This document shows positions 1 through 5,680 of a DNA stretch of 5,680 bases, piece by piece. Position numbers and translations under genes: made by a program. Each line of letters begins with the position of its first letter. Position 1 is the first letter of the stretch. The notes under the pieces were generated by a model. The model saw only the letters and a program-made list of their open reading frames with translations. It was not told the DNA's origin and searched no databases. This DNA is from Phycisphaeraceae bacterium (GTDB lineage Bacteria > Planctomycetota > Phycisphaerae > Phycisphaerales > Phycisphaeraceae), in the NCBI GenBank assembly GCA_016763955.1, contig JAESSU010000519.1:1-5680 (forward strand), in the 5' to 3' direction.

Positions 1-1505
1 AAGCTAATGATCATCACGCCGTGATTAATCCGTTCCACACGATTAAATCGTCGGATAGCATGTTTAGATTTTTCTTTAGGATGATTATTCCCGTTGTTTT
101 TGATCCGCTCAATGTGAGCACGAATAAACCAAAGGATCGTGTGCAGACCAAAGAAGCTGAAGGTAACACTAATCACAATAATAAAGTAGAGCCAGACATA
201 GTGAAGCAAAGGGAAATTCTTGTCAGAACGAAAATCTGCATGCGGTCGGTACAGCACGAATTTTTCAGTCACACCTTCATGGCATTTGGAACAAGTGTCG
301 ACCAGGTTTCCTGTGGCAACGCGTGAGTCTGGATTGTCAGCCGGCAAAACATCGTGTGCTCCGTGACAATCACTACAGCGTGCAGCACGATCCGAACCTA
401 ACTTGGAGACTTGGCCGTGGTAACTACTACGATAGGTTTTATAAAGCGATGCCGCATCTGGATCTCCATCCATGGGCTTGTCGTGACACTTGCCACAGCC
501 ATTGGTGATGTCTTGTATAAACAGGGGCGTATCAGCAGCTGCGATTTGGTGAGATGTATGACAGTCGATGCAAACAGGCGCATCGGGAACGCCTGCTGCG
601 AGTTTTATACCATGAATTGATTTTGAATAAATTTCATTGACACCGACATGGCATCGTCCGCAAGTATCAGCCACATGCTCACGATTGACCGAGGACTTAG
701 GGTCGTTTGCGGGTTGCACATCGTGAGCCCGGTGGCAATCTGAACAGGTTGCCGCCACGACGAGTCCATTGCGAATCGCCTTGCCATGGACACTGCTTAG
801 GTAGTCGATTACTTTTTTATTTGATTGCACTTCAGCAGGCATTTCGTCTGCATGCTGCTGATGGCAATTGCCGCAGGTCTTGATGATATTCAACGGGTAG
901 ACTTTTGAAAGTCGGTCGGTTGGCGGGAGCATTTGATGTCCCCCATGACAGCTGGCACAAGTGGGTGCATCAGGATGGTCCTTAGCAAGCGCTTGAGCAT
1001 GGATGCTTCGACGAAAGGCTGCTCCCTCACTGACGTGGCAACTCGTTGCACACTGTACAGGCGAGAGTTTTTGGGCATGAGGCAATTGTTTTGCGGTGGG
1101 ATGACAACTGACGCACGCTAGTTTGCCATGCAAACTTTTTTGTAAAGTCGAAGGTGCCACATAAAGTTCAGGCCGTGTTGTAGGTTGATTAATCGTATCA
1201 GCGGATTGATCCACAGTGACCATCGACCGTCTTTGTTCAAAGTTCAGTTCCCCTATTTGTGTCTGACTATGACAAGCATAACAGCGTCGATTCGCTAAAT
1301 CCGCGTCGTTGAGTTCCAAAGCATAAGTCGGCCCCACCCACATCAATAGCATACTGACAAGCAATCCCCATCGAAGGAATTGAATGCCCGGTAAGGATGG
1401 TAAGCAAGGTAATGCAATCTTCCAGGATGGTGATTTGTCAAACATGGGAGCAAACTCATCGCACAAGCACTTTTGCAAGTGACTGAAAACCAAAGCGGGG
1501 GTCAT
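1..1505 (-). CDS. Exported multihaem cytochrome c fused to a membrane cytochrome b-like domain (3' end beyond window)
   Basis: Continuous minus-strand frame of 501 codons, open at the left edge. From the ATG at 1505, a Sec signal peptide has its hydrophobic core in GLLVSMLLMWVG and probable cleavage after TYA (residue 62). Eleven haem c motifs follow: CYACH (75), CVSCH (131), an unusual CATSCH (152), CASCH (183), CGNCH (211), CSDCH (254), CGRCH (282), CIDCH (312), CGKCH (337), CSDCH (377) and CSKCH (405). Several are preceded by S-x-H-G and followed by xxH, which suits bis-histidine ligation. A hydrophobic helix (433-461) with two histidines is then followed by a segment like the start of a cytochrome b561/Ni-hydrogenase b-type domain (FNRVERINHGVMIIS). 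This suggests electron exchange between the quinone pool and periplasmic haems. Neither the ATG at 1505 nor that at 1445 has a Shine-Dalgarno; 1445 gives a shorter, 42-residue leader. Substrate and direction of electron flow are unknown. Confidence 0.9.
   Translation of the reverse strand, partial: MTPALVFSHLQKCLCDEFAPMFDKSPSWKIALPCLPSLPGIQFLRWGLLVSMLLMWVGPTYALELNDADLANRRCYACHSQTQIGELNFEQRRSMVTVDQSADTINQPTTRPELYVAPSTLQKSLHGKLACVSCHPTAKQLPHAQKLSPVQCATSCHVSEGAAFRRSIHAQALAKDHPDAPTCASCHGGHQMLPPTDRLSKVYPLNIIKTCGNCHQQHADEMPAEVQSNKKVIDYLSSVHGKAIRNGLVVAATCSDCHRAHDVQPANDPKSSVNREHVADTCGRCHVGVNEIYSKSIHGIKLAAGVPDAPVCIDCHTSHQIAAADTPLFIQDITNGCGKCHDKPMDGDPDAASLYKTYRSSYHGQVSKLGSDRAARCSDCHGAHDVLPADNPDSRVATGNLVDTCSKCHEGVTEKFVLYRPHADFRSDKNFPLLHYVWLYFIIVISVTFSFFGLHTILWFIRAHIERIKNNGNNHPKEKSKHAIRRFNRVERINHGVMIIS
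279..959 (-). repeat. Four tandem di-haem modules inside the cytochrome
   Basis: Within the cytochrome the haem motifs fall into four pairs, with first-motif and second-motif starts at residues 183/211, 254/282, 312/337 and 377/405. Spacing within a pair is 28, 28, 25 and 28 residues. Each first motif is CxxCHxxH (CASCHGGH, CSDCHRAH, CIDCHTSH, CSDCHGAH), with a histidine such as SIHA, SVHG, SIHG or YYHG about 16-22 residues before it. The second motif is usually preceded by Thr (TCGNCH, TCGRCH, TCSKCH). The regular pattern suggests growth by internal duplication of a c3-like di-haem unit. DNA identity between copies is not obvious by eye. Confidence 0.8.
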
Positions 1506-1763
1506 TACGTCAACGGCGGATATTTAGCTGAGATGAGGAACTCAAATACGCGTCAACTCATAAATACTTATGCACATGCCATGCCATAAAATAAAGCTCG
1601 TAACAGGCTAATATCAGCACCTTTACATCGCTATTTCTTATAATTGAGAAAATCCCAGCCCCCCGCTTCCCGCAGGCAAGAGCAAAGACGTATCGAAAAC
1701 CACAGACCCTTAACACTCAAAAGACGAATCCATCACCCTCTCTTACCTATCAAAGGCAATCCT
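1506..1763. other. Intergenic region between kinase and cytochrome genes
   Basis: This 258-base gap has no convincing reading frame. It holds the sigma-54-like element at 1571-1586 facing the cytochrome gene. A weak AT-rich inverted repeat (TTTCT at 1634-1638, AGAAA at 1647-1651) is too short to call a terminator. A 7-base direct repeat AAAGACG occurs at 1684-1690 and 1720-1726, in the zone where an enhancer-binding protein could sit; this may be chance. No Shine-Dalgarno precedes the cytochrome start. Confidence 0.6.
1571..1586 (-). promoter_or_regulatory. Sigma-54-like (-24/-12) promoter for the cytochrome gene
   Basis: Read on the minus strand the site is TGGCATGGCATGTGCA. Against the sigma-54 consensus TGGCACG-N4-TTGCA it keeps the invariant GG and GC at the correct spacing, with two mismatches (T for C in the -24 box, G for the first T in the -12 box). 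Transcription would start near 1561, giving a leader of about 56 bases to the ATG at 1505 or about 116 to that at 1445. Sigma-54 promoters need an enhancer-binding activator, so this predicts an NtrC-type regulator. None is in the window. Confidence 0.55.
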
Positions 1764-3359
1764 CTAAGCCCCCTGTTTCGATGACGAATGATCCGTGGTC
1801 TGCTGCTCATCGGCCTTGGGGATCGAGATGGTCATCGTGGTTCCCTTGCCATGCGTGCTTTGCACGTCAATGCGTCCGCCTTGTTTAACGACTAGGCTAT
1901 AACTGATCGCCAGTCCCAGCCCGGTGCCCTTGCCAACGGGTTTGGTGGTAAAGAACGGTTCGAAAAGGTGAGGAATATTTTGTGGCAAAATACCCGAGCC
2001 GTTATCGGTAATGCTAATGTGACATTCTTTGTCGAAACATTGCGTGCTGATAATCAGCCGAGGTTCTGCAATATCGTTCATCGCATCGATTGCATTGAGC
2101 ATGAGATTAATGAGCACTTGTTGCATCGCATGAGGCTGGAGATGCAACAGACAGGGGGTCTGGGAATAATTTCGCTCGATTGTCACTGCCCGATGCCGTC
2201 GGTCAAAGCGAACCATCGACAATCCCATTTCCACCAAATCAATAACAGGCATCGTTTCCCAATGCATATCAGTAGGATGAGCAAAGTTAGTTAGCTGACC
2301 AAGAATCTCACGAATGCGATTCACTTGCGTGCGCATTTGTTCGAGCTTCTGAGGATTAAGCCGATCAGGATTACGTTGTGCCAGTTGTAACATGCTATCG
2401 ATGTTAGCCAGCGGATTGGCAATTTCATGAGCCACGCCAGCAGCCATTTGCCCCATAGCCACCATCTTTTCATGCTGAACCATTGTCATCTGCTGAGTCT
2501 GGAGTCGATGAGCCATCGCTCGTATGCGACTGTTCTGCGTCATGAGTCGATGCCGATTATGGTTTAGACTCTGCGTGATACTATTAGCCAAATAAACCGT
2601 CAGCAACAACGTCATTGCCCAGCCGACAATCACCAATTGCCAAGGAGTTGCATGAGCCTCATCCAAGGGCCACTGTCCACTAAGAGCCAGCCCGGACAAA
2701 ACCATCACCACCGACATTGCTGCCCCAGCATACGCTGTGTGACGAGGCAATAACAGGCTGGCAAAAACCATATGGAATACGAAAAAACCCAATAGCGGGC
2801 TGTTCACGCCCCCGGTCCATATTGTCAAAAAAGACAATGCCCCAAGGTCTAATACAATCTGACTCCATGCTAGTATCTTGCCCATGTCAGGCATAAATTT
2901 TTCGTGTTTGTCTCTAAGCCGAAAAAGAGTGTTGTACAGCAGGATCACGATACCTACCCCAAGAATACCCACACTCTGAGCATACCAATGCGTCCACTGC
3001 ATATCGATAATCGCCCCGGAAATTACCGTCACAGCGGCTAGCCAGCGTAAACGTACAAACCATCGTAAACGTGCGAAAAGCATTCGATCACGCACAGGAT
3101 CATGTTTTGATTTTTCCAAATCTCTAGGCCGATCGCTGGCAGGTTTTGGGTTAGATTCAGTGTCCGGATCAGGTGCTGGCTTTGAATTACAATCTTCACG
3201 ACAATCACAAGATTGATCCTGTTTGTTGGATTCGACCGAATCATCCGAGTAAGAAGACGAACGCTCCAAGTCGAGCATCTTAACGCCATCAGCATAATCA
3301 GTAAGTACGATCCGCCGGGCATTTTTCAATCCTTGAACCACCTTGGTCATCCGCTCCAA
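1764..3359 (-). CDS. RegB-like six-helix sensor histidine kinase with a HisKA remnant at its head
   Basis: Residues are numbered from the TTG at 3359 (531 codons, stop TAG). Residues 1-33 (RMTKVVQGLKNARRIVLTDY and on to KMLDLERS) are not a normal N-terminus: they look like the second HisKA helix and tail belonging to the preceding gene. A hydrophilic Asp/Pro linker (34-92) contains C51-x-C53-x3-C57. About six transmembrane helices follow (98-260), with DLGALSFLTIWTGGVNSPL resembling the RegB/PrrB quinone-site region GGxxNPF. The catalytic core is complete: H-box AHEIANPL with phosphoacceptor His311, N-box around Asn422, G1 D452-N-G454-S-G456, F-box EPFFTTK, G2 G476-K-G-T-G-L-G482 and G3 HGKGT at 503-507. 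It should autophosphorylate and pass phosphate to an unseen response regulator. If it is translated separately, the ATG at 3083 (MLFARLRW) is the best start for the kinase proper. No strong Shine-Dalgarno precedes the TTG. Confidence 0.88.
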   Translation of the reverse strand: MERMTKVVQGLKNARRIVLTDYADGVKMLDLERSSSYSDDSVESNKQDQSCDCREDCNSKPAPDPDTESNPKPASDRPRDLEKSKHDPVRDRMLFARLRWFVRLRWLAAVTVISGAIIDMQWTHWYAQSVGILGVGIVILLYNTLFRLRDKHEKFMPDMGKILAWSQIVLDLGALSFLTIWTGGVNSPLLGFFVFHMVFASLLLPRHTAYAGAAMSVVMVLSGLALSGQWPLDEAHATPWQLVIVGWAMTLLLTVYLANSITQSLNHNRHRLMTQNSRIRAMAHRLQTQQMTMVQHEKMVAMGQMAAGVAHEIANPLANIDSMLQLAQRNPDRLNPQKLEQMRTQVNRIREILGQLTNFAHPTDMHWETMPVIDLVEMGLSMVRFDRRHRAVTIERNYSQTPCLLHLQPHAMQQVLINLMLNAIDAMNDIAEPRLIISTQCFDKECHISITDNGSGILPQNIPHLFEPFFTTKPVGKGTGLGLAISYSLVVKQGGRIDVQSTHGKGTTMTISIPKADEQQTTDHSSSKQGA

Positions 3360-3376
3360 ATTCTCGTGAATCTGCT

Positions 3377-4264
3377 TTAAACTAGTCTCAATGCATCCTT
3401 ATCATTGGTCTGTCGACGCAATAAATGCAACTGTAAATCAATGACAGAAACCGCATTATTTAGTTCATGATTAAGTGTTCTAGCCACCTGATGCAAGGTA
3501 TCCATACGATGCTGTTCGTTAAGTTCCAATTGTGAGGCTAGATGATTGTAAGCCTCCCCTAGCTCATCAAACTCGTCATGCCTGCCTAGTGTCACGCGAT
3601 AATCAAAATGTTCCTTAGCCAACTCCCGGCTTGCCTTAAGCAACTTGTCCATCGGTTTTAAAATCATGTTCGCTGAATGGAGCAAAACCAAAATTGACAG
3701 ATTGATCACCAATAAAAATCCAACCGCAATGGCAATAACAAAGACACGAAACTGACTGGTCAAATCCGTCGTCTCACTTTGACTGTGCTGGTGGGCAAAC
3801 TGTGAAATTTGCAGAATGTGATTTCGCAATCCCGTGGCAGCACTAAGCGCTTCGATGTTATGCCGTCCAAGCAATTGCATGTCTTCGGTGGTGGCCAATG
3901 TGCTAATTTGGACGGTAAACTGATCGAGTAAAGGCTCTAACTGACCAAAGACCGGGCCAATATTTTTCTGATGCAAAATATAGTGCACCCCAAGTTGTTC
4001 ATTGAGGTCTTGCATCCGTTGGACGACAACGATCAATTCATCTAAACGATGTGTTTTACCTGAATACAATTCGTGCAGCAGAATCTCCACGCGGGAAATC
4101 GACAAGTTCATATGGTTCGACAAATCCACCACCGCATTAGCCTGCGTGTTGATGTGATCAAACTTGGAAAAAATAGATTGCAGTGATACCAAGGCAGCAA
4201 CCGCAAGCACCATCAACAGCAAAATCACACTCGACATTATCATGAGTAATTTACGACGTAACAT
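3377..4264 (-). CDS. Membrane sensor with periplasmic helical domain, HAMP and truncated HisKA
   Basis: A 295-residue protein, membrane-bound, sensing in the periplasm. TM1 is at about 8-30, a helical periplasmic domain spans 31-172, TM2 lies at 173-197, and a HAMP domain follows (about 198-250, ILKPMDKLLKASRELAKEHF then DEFDELGEAYNHLASQLE). A HisKA H-box comes next, LNHELNNAVSVI with His266 as the predicted phosphoacceptor. The protein stops at 295, just after the first dimerisation helix; the missing second helix is encoded in the next frame downstream. There is no HATPase domain directly after HisKA even when the frame is repaired. As written it could not autophosphorylate; it may receive phosphate from the adjoining kinase domain or be inactive. 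The start overlaps the stop of the binding-protein gene in TAATG, with GGGGAG nine bases upstream, so the two genes are translationally coupled and the binding protein is the likely signalling partner. Confidence 0.85.
   Translation of the reverse strand: MLRRKLLMIMSSVILLLMVLAVAALVSLQSIFSKFDHINTQANAVVDLSNHMNLSISRVEILLHELYSGKTHRLDELIVVVQRMQDLNEQLGVHYILHQKNIGPVFGQLEPLLDQFTVQISTLATTEDMQLLGRHNIEALSAATGLRNHILQISQFAHQHSQSETTDLTSQFRVFVIAIAVGFLLVINLSILVLLHSANMILKPMDKLLKASRELAKEHFDYRVTLGRHDEFDELGEAYNHLASQLELNEQHRMDTLHQVARTLNHELNNAVSVIDLQLHLLRRQTNDKDALRLV
3380..3398 (-). other. Probable one-base frameshift joining two sensor kinase reading frames
   Basis: The upstream frame reads NDKDALRLV and stops with TAA at 3379-3377. 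The downstream kinase frame is open from 3398 and reads ETSLKQIHENLERMTKVVQG. The two join naturally as a single HisKA helical hairpin if one base is added near TTGAGACT (for example TTGGAGACT, giving DALETSLKQ). The shared open interval is only 19 bases because the downstream frame meets a stop at 3401-3399. Either a true deletion has split the gene or one base was lost in sequencing or assembly. Confidence 0.75.
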
Positions 4265-5277
4265 TATTTTTTACTCCCCGCAGGTCTATTAACCTTGGAC
4301 ACTGCCTGCTTCAAAGGCACCCCAGATACACCCAACTGATCCCACGCCTTGCCTATCACCTCAACCATCTGGTACACCGCCTGATACTCTTCAATGCTGC
4401 AATTCAAAAAACGACTCGCCCCAAAAGCCTTCATTGCCTTGCGCCCCTCTGGACTCTGATCCATCCCTAATAGCACGTCCTTAAGCTGTTTCGCCTGAGA
4501 CTCAGTCATATCCGCTCCAACGATCAGTCCGTTATCAGGCACTGACTGACTCACAGCTAAGCTGCGAATTTTGACTTTAGGGTGTTGGTCTAGATATGCT
4601 TTTAAACGCAGGTCTTTAACGGCCCCCCCATCCACCGTGCCAGCAATCACTTCCTGAATCACAACATCATGCGTCCCGACCCATCGGTATCGCGGGCGTT
4701 TGTGTTTGTCAGTTAATAAGCCATCATTGTAAAACTGGTACACAGGAAATAAACCTGCCGCAGTCGTCGTTCGTACCATGGCAATGGACTTGCCTGCCAA
4801 TTGGTGAGTCTGCGTGATCGGCGAATCATCTCGTACAAAAATCACGCCGTGGTATGTAGACACACCATCGGAATGTTCAGGCTTAACTAATATTTGAGCC
4901 CCGAGTCGATCGTAAGCCAGTACCGCTAACATCGATCCGACAAACGCTCCATCAATCTGCTTTGAGGCTAATTCGTCAAGTACACTTTGATAGGTGTTAA
5001 GACTTACCAGTTCCACAGGTTGGCTTATCTGACGAGACAATTCTACAGCCAGCGCCTCGTATCGCTTCCGCTGAGCAAAGATATTTCGTTCGGGGATCAA
5101 GGCCAGAACCAGCGGCTTGAGGCTGGCGACCTCTATCTTATTGCCCCTATCGTCTAATACTTTATCTTGCTCAAACTGATTTCCAAAACTTCCTTTTTCT
5201 CCTGATAATCCATAATAAATAACGATCCCAATGACGATCAGTAGCAGTACGGAAAATAGGGTGATAAGAGCTCGCAT
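4264..5277 (-). CDS. Membrane-anchored PhnD-like periplasmic substrate-binding protein (probable sensory partner)
   Basis: A 337-residue protein starting at MRALITLF; an in-frame start at 5334 would put a non-signal peptide in front of the hydrophobic segment, whereas 5277 has AGAGGAA nine bases upstream. Residues 3-22 form one strong hydrophobic helix with no lipobox Cys and no obvious cleavage site, so it is probably an uncleaved anchor. The rest matches the phosphate/phosphite/phosphonate-binding (PhnD) fold: LVLALIPERNI at about 56-66, DGAFVGSMLAVLAYDRLGAQ (109-128), YHGVIFVRDDSPI (142-154), LAGKSIAMVRTTTAAGLFP (160-178), DGGAVKD (216-222) and VPDNGLIV (246-253). The only Cys in this form is Cys293, near the C-terminus. 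No ABC permease or ATPase is adjacent; instead it is coupled to a sensor, so a signalling role like AioX or ArrX is more likely than transport. The ligand is unknown: phosphonate, phosphite, arsenic oxyanions and others are all possible. Confidence 0.87.
   Translation of the reverse strand: MRALITLFSVLLLIVIGIVIYYGLSGEKGSFGNQFEQDKVLDDRGNKIEVASLKPLVLALIPERNIFAQRKRYEALAVELSRQISQPVELVSLNTYQSVLDELASKQIDGAFVGSMLAVLAYDRLGAQILVKPEHSDGVSTYHGVIFVRDDSPITQTHQLAGKSIAMVRTTTAAGLFPVYQFYNDGLLTDKHKRPRYRWVGTHDVVIQEVIAGTVDGGAVKDLRLKAYLDQHPKVKIRSLAVSQSVPDNGLIVGADMTESQAKQLKDVLLGMDQSPEGRKAMKAFGASRFLNCSIEEYQAVYQMVEVIGKAWDQLGVSGVPLKQAVSKVNRPAGSKK
4274..4279 (-). promoter_or_regulatory. Ribosome binding site for the HAMP sensor gene
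   Basis: On the minus strand GGGGAG stands nine bases before the ATG at 4264, inside the last codons of the binding-protein gene. Together with the TAATG overlap it fixes the start at 4264. Confidence 0.7.
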
Positions 5278-5285
5278 GGTCTTGA

Positions 5286-5292
5286 TTCCTCT
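5286..5292 (-). promoter_or_regulatory. Ribosome binding site for the PhnD-like gene
   Basis: AGAGGAA on the minus strand ends nine bases before the ATG at 5277. It decides this start over the in-frame upstream start at 5334. Confidence 0.7.
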
Positions 5293-5360
5293 TATTGCAA
5301 TGGGGCTATGTCTGCATGCAGCATACAAAACCAATGCCGCAAGTGATATATTGGTTTTAT

Positions 5361-5366
5361 TTTATA
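5361..5366 (-). promoter_or_regulatory. Possible -10 box for the sensor operon
   Basis: The minus strand reads GGGTATAAAATAA, a reasonable -10 hexamer about 85 bases before the ATG at 5277. No good -35 hexamer sits at 16-18 bases, so this is weak and rests on base composition as much as on motif. Confidence 0.25.
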
Positions 5367-5414
5367 CCCATCAAGTATGTTTTGTTCCTGATGTAACACT
5401 TAGGTTTTGCAATA

Positions 5415-5433
5415 ATAATGATTTGAACATTAT
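5415..5433. repeat. Short inverted repeat ATAATG-N7-CATTAT
   Basis: ATAATG at 5415-5420 and CATTAT at 5428-5433 are perfect inverted arms of six bases around a seven-base centre. Its place between the divergent genes would suit a dimeric regulator, but in AT-rich DNA it could be chance. Confidence 0.3.
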
Positions 5434-5592
5434 CTATTCTGAAAAAGTCTCCCCGATACATTATCAAATTTAAGAAAACAACACTTCACATTGCCCTATT
5501 TAGCCTTGTCAGTGCAAACCACTTTTCTTTTTTTATACGCCATTGGGTCTCAAAATGACGTTTTTCAACCCTTTTCTATTTAATCACTCAAC

Positions 5593-5608
5593 TGGCACGC
5601 GGATTGAT
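5593..5608 (+). promoter_or_regulatory. Sigma-54-like promoter for the rightward gene
   Basis: TGGCACGCGGATTGAT matches the -24 half of the sigma-54 consensus perfectly (TGGCACG) and has TTG at the right distance for -12, but the usual C after the G is A. The predicted transcription start is near 5618, which leaves a very short leader of about 16 bases to the ATG at 5634. Confidence 0.5.
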
Positions 5609-5633
5609 ATAGGTCTCTTGGAGAACCTCTATC

Positions 5634-5680
5634 ATGCCAAACACCCACCCCGCCACCGAAACTCAAACCGTCACCCCCCT
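5634..5680 (+). CDS. N-terminus of a rightward gene, product unknown (partial)
   Basis: An ATG at 5634 opens a frame running off the right edge: MPNTHPATETQTVTP, rich in Thr and Pro. GGAG at 5620-5623 lies ten bases before the ATG, and a sigma-54-like element sits just upstream. With only 15 complete codons visible the family cannot be named. The start has no signal peptide or membrane segment in the visible part. Being divergent from the sensor operon and under a similar class of promoter, it may be a target of the same regulator; that is inference. Confidence 0.5.
   Translation, partial: MPNTHPATETQTVTP

Larger units (their letters stand above)
5278..5633. other. Divergent intergenic region
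   Basis: A 356-base AT-rich region separates the minus-strand sensor operon from a plus-strand gene. It contains the ribosome site of the binding protein, a 10-base palindrome CTGCATGCAG (5312-5321), a weak minus-strand -10 candidate, a short inverted repeat (5415-5433), and a sigma-54-like element facing right (5593-5608). A plus-strand open frame at 5231-5473 overlaps the start of the binding-protein gene and has no sign of being real. Confidence 0.6.

Noticed and set aside
21..620. Several plus-strand open frames of 60-101 codons on the left
   Set aside because: They lie opposite the cytochrome frame, which has regularly spaced haem motifs; they show no domains or ribosome sites.
1634..1651. 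Inverted repeat as a terminator after the kinase gene
   Set aside because: The stem is only five AT base pairs with an eight-base loop and no U-run, so no terminator is called.
2680..3322. Alternative minus-strand frames at 2680-2868 and 3038-3322
   Set aside because: Both lie within the RegB-like kinase frame, which has clear membrane helices and linker; these are out-of-frame readings.
3376..3384. TTTAAAG as a programmed -1 slippage heptamer at the kinase frame junction
   Set aside because: The heptamer is phased for the downstream frame, not the upstream one, so it would not carry ribosomes from the first frame into the second. A plain indel explains the junction better.
5275..5334. Upstream start at 5334 for the binding protein
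   Set aside because: The extra 19 residues precede the membrane helix, contain no signal-like feature, and the ATG at 5277 has a good ribosome site.
5231..5473. Plus-strand 80-codon frame across the binding-protein start
   Set aside because: It overlaps the start of a well-supported gene in reverse, lacks a ribosome site, and reads as low-information AT-rich sequence.
1..5680. CRISPR array, tRNA, rRNA or insertion sequence
   Set aside because: No regularly spaced direct repeats, cloverleaf-like segment, rRNA core sequence, transposase motif or terminal inverted repeats were seen.

Overview
The window carries a compact sensory and respiratory locus of a Gram-negative bacterium. Exported multihaem cytochrome c, sensor kinases with periplasmic domains and sigma-54-like promoters all point to a double-membrane organism with versatile respiration. 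A planctomycete-like bacterium is a reasonable guess, but nothing in the window proves a phylum.

Layout: almost everything is on the minus strand, read right to left. (1) At 4264-5277 lies a membrane-anchored, PhnD-like periplasmic binding protein. (2) It overlaps by one base (TAATG) a gene at 3377-4264 for a membrane sensor with a periplasmic helical domain, HAMP domain and the first helix of a HisKA domain. (3) The second HisKA helix continues in another frame as the head of 1764-3359, which also holds a complete six-helix RegB-like histidine kinase with HisKA and HATPase domains. The first sensor and this kinase therefore look like one reading frame broken by a one-base shift inside 3380-3398. 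(4) After a 258-base gap with a good sigma-54-like promoter (1571-1586) comes an exported cytochrome with eleven haem c motifs, fused to a membrane cytochrome b-like domain that runs off the left edge (1-1505). (5) On the right, a 356-base gap separates the binding protein from a divergent plus-strand gene that starts at 5634 behind another sigma-54-like element (5593-5608).

Working model (inference): the binding protein captures an oxyanion or similar ligand and signals to the HAMP sensor, while the RegB-like part may read the quinone pool. An unseen NtrC-type response regulator would then switch on the sigma-54 promoters of the cytochrome gene and perhaps the divergent gene. The logic resembles AioX-AioS-AioR (arsenite), ArrX-ArrS-ArrR (arsenate) and TorT-TorS-TorR (TMAO), but the ligand cannot be read from this sequence. 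The plus strand to the left of 5634 shows no convincing gene.
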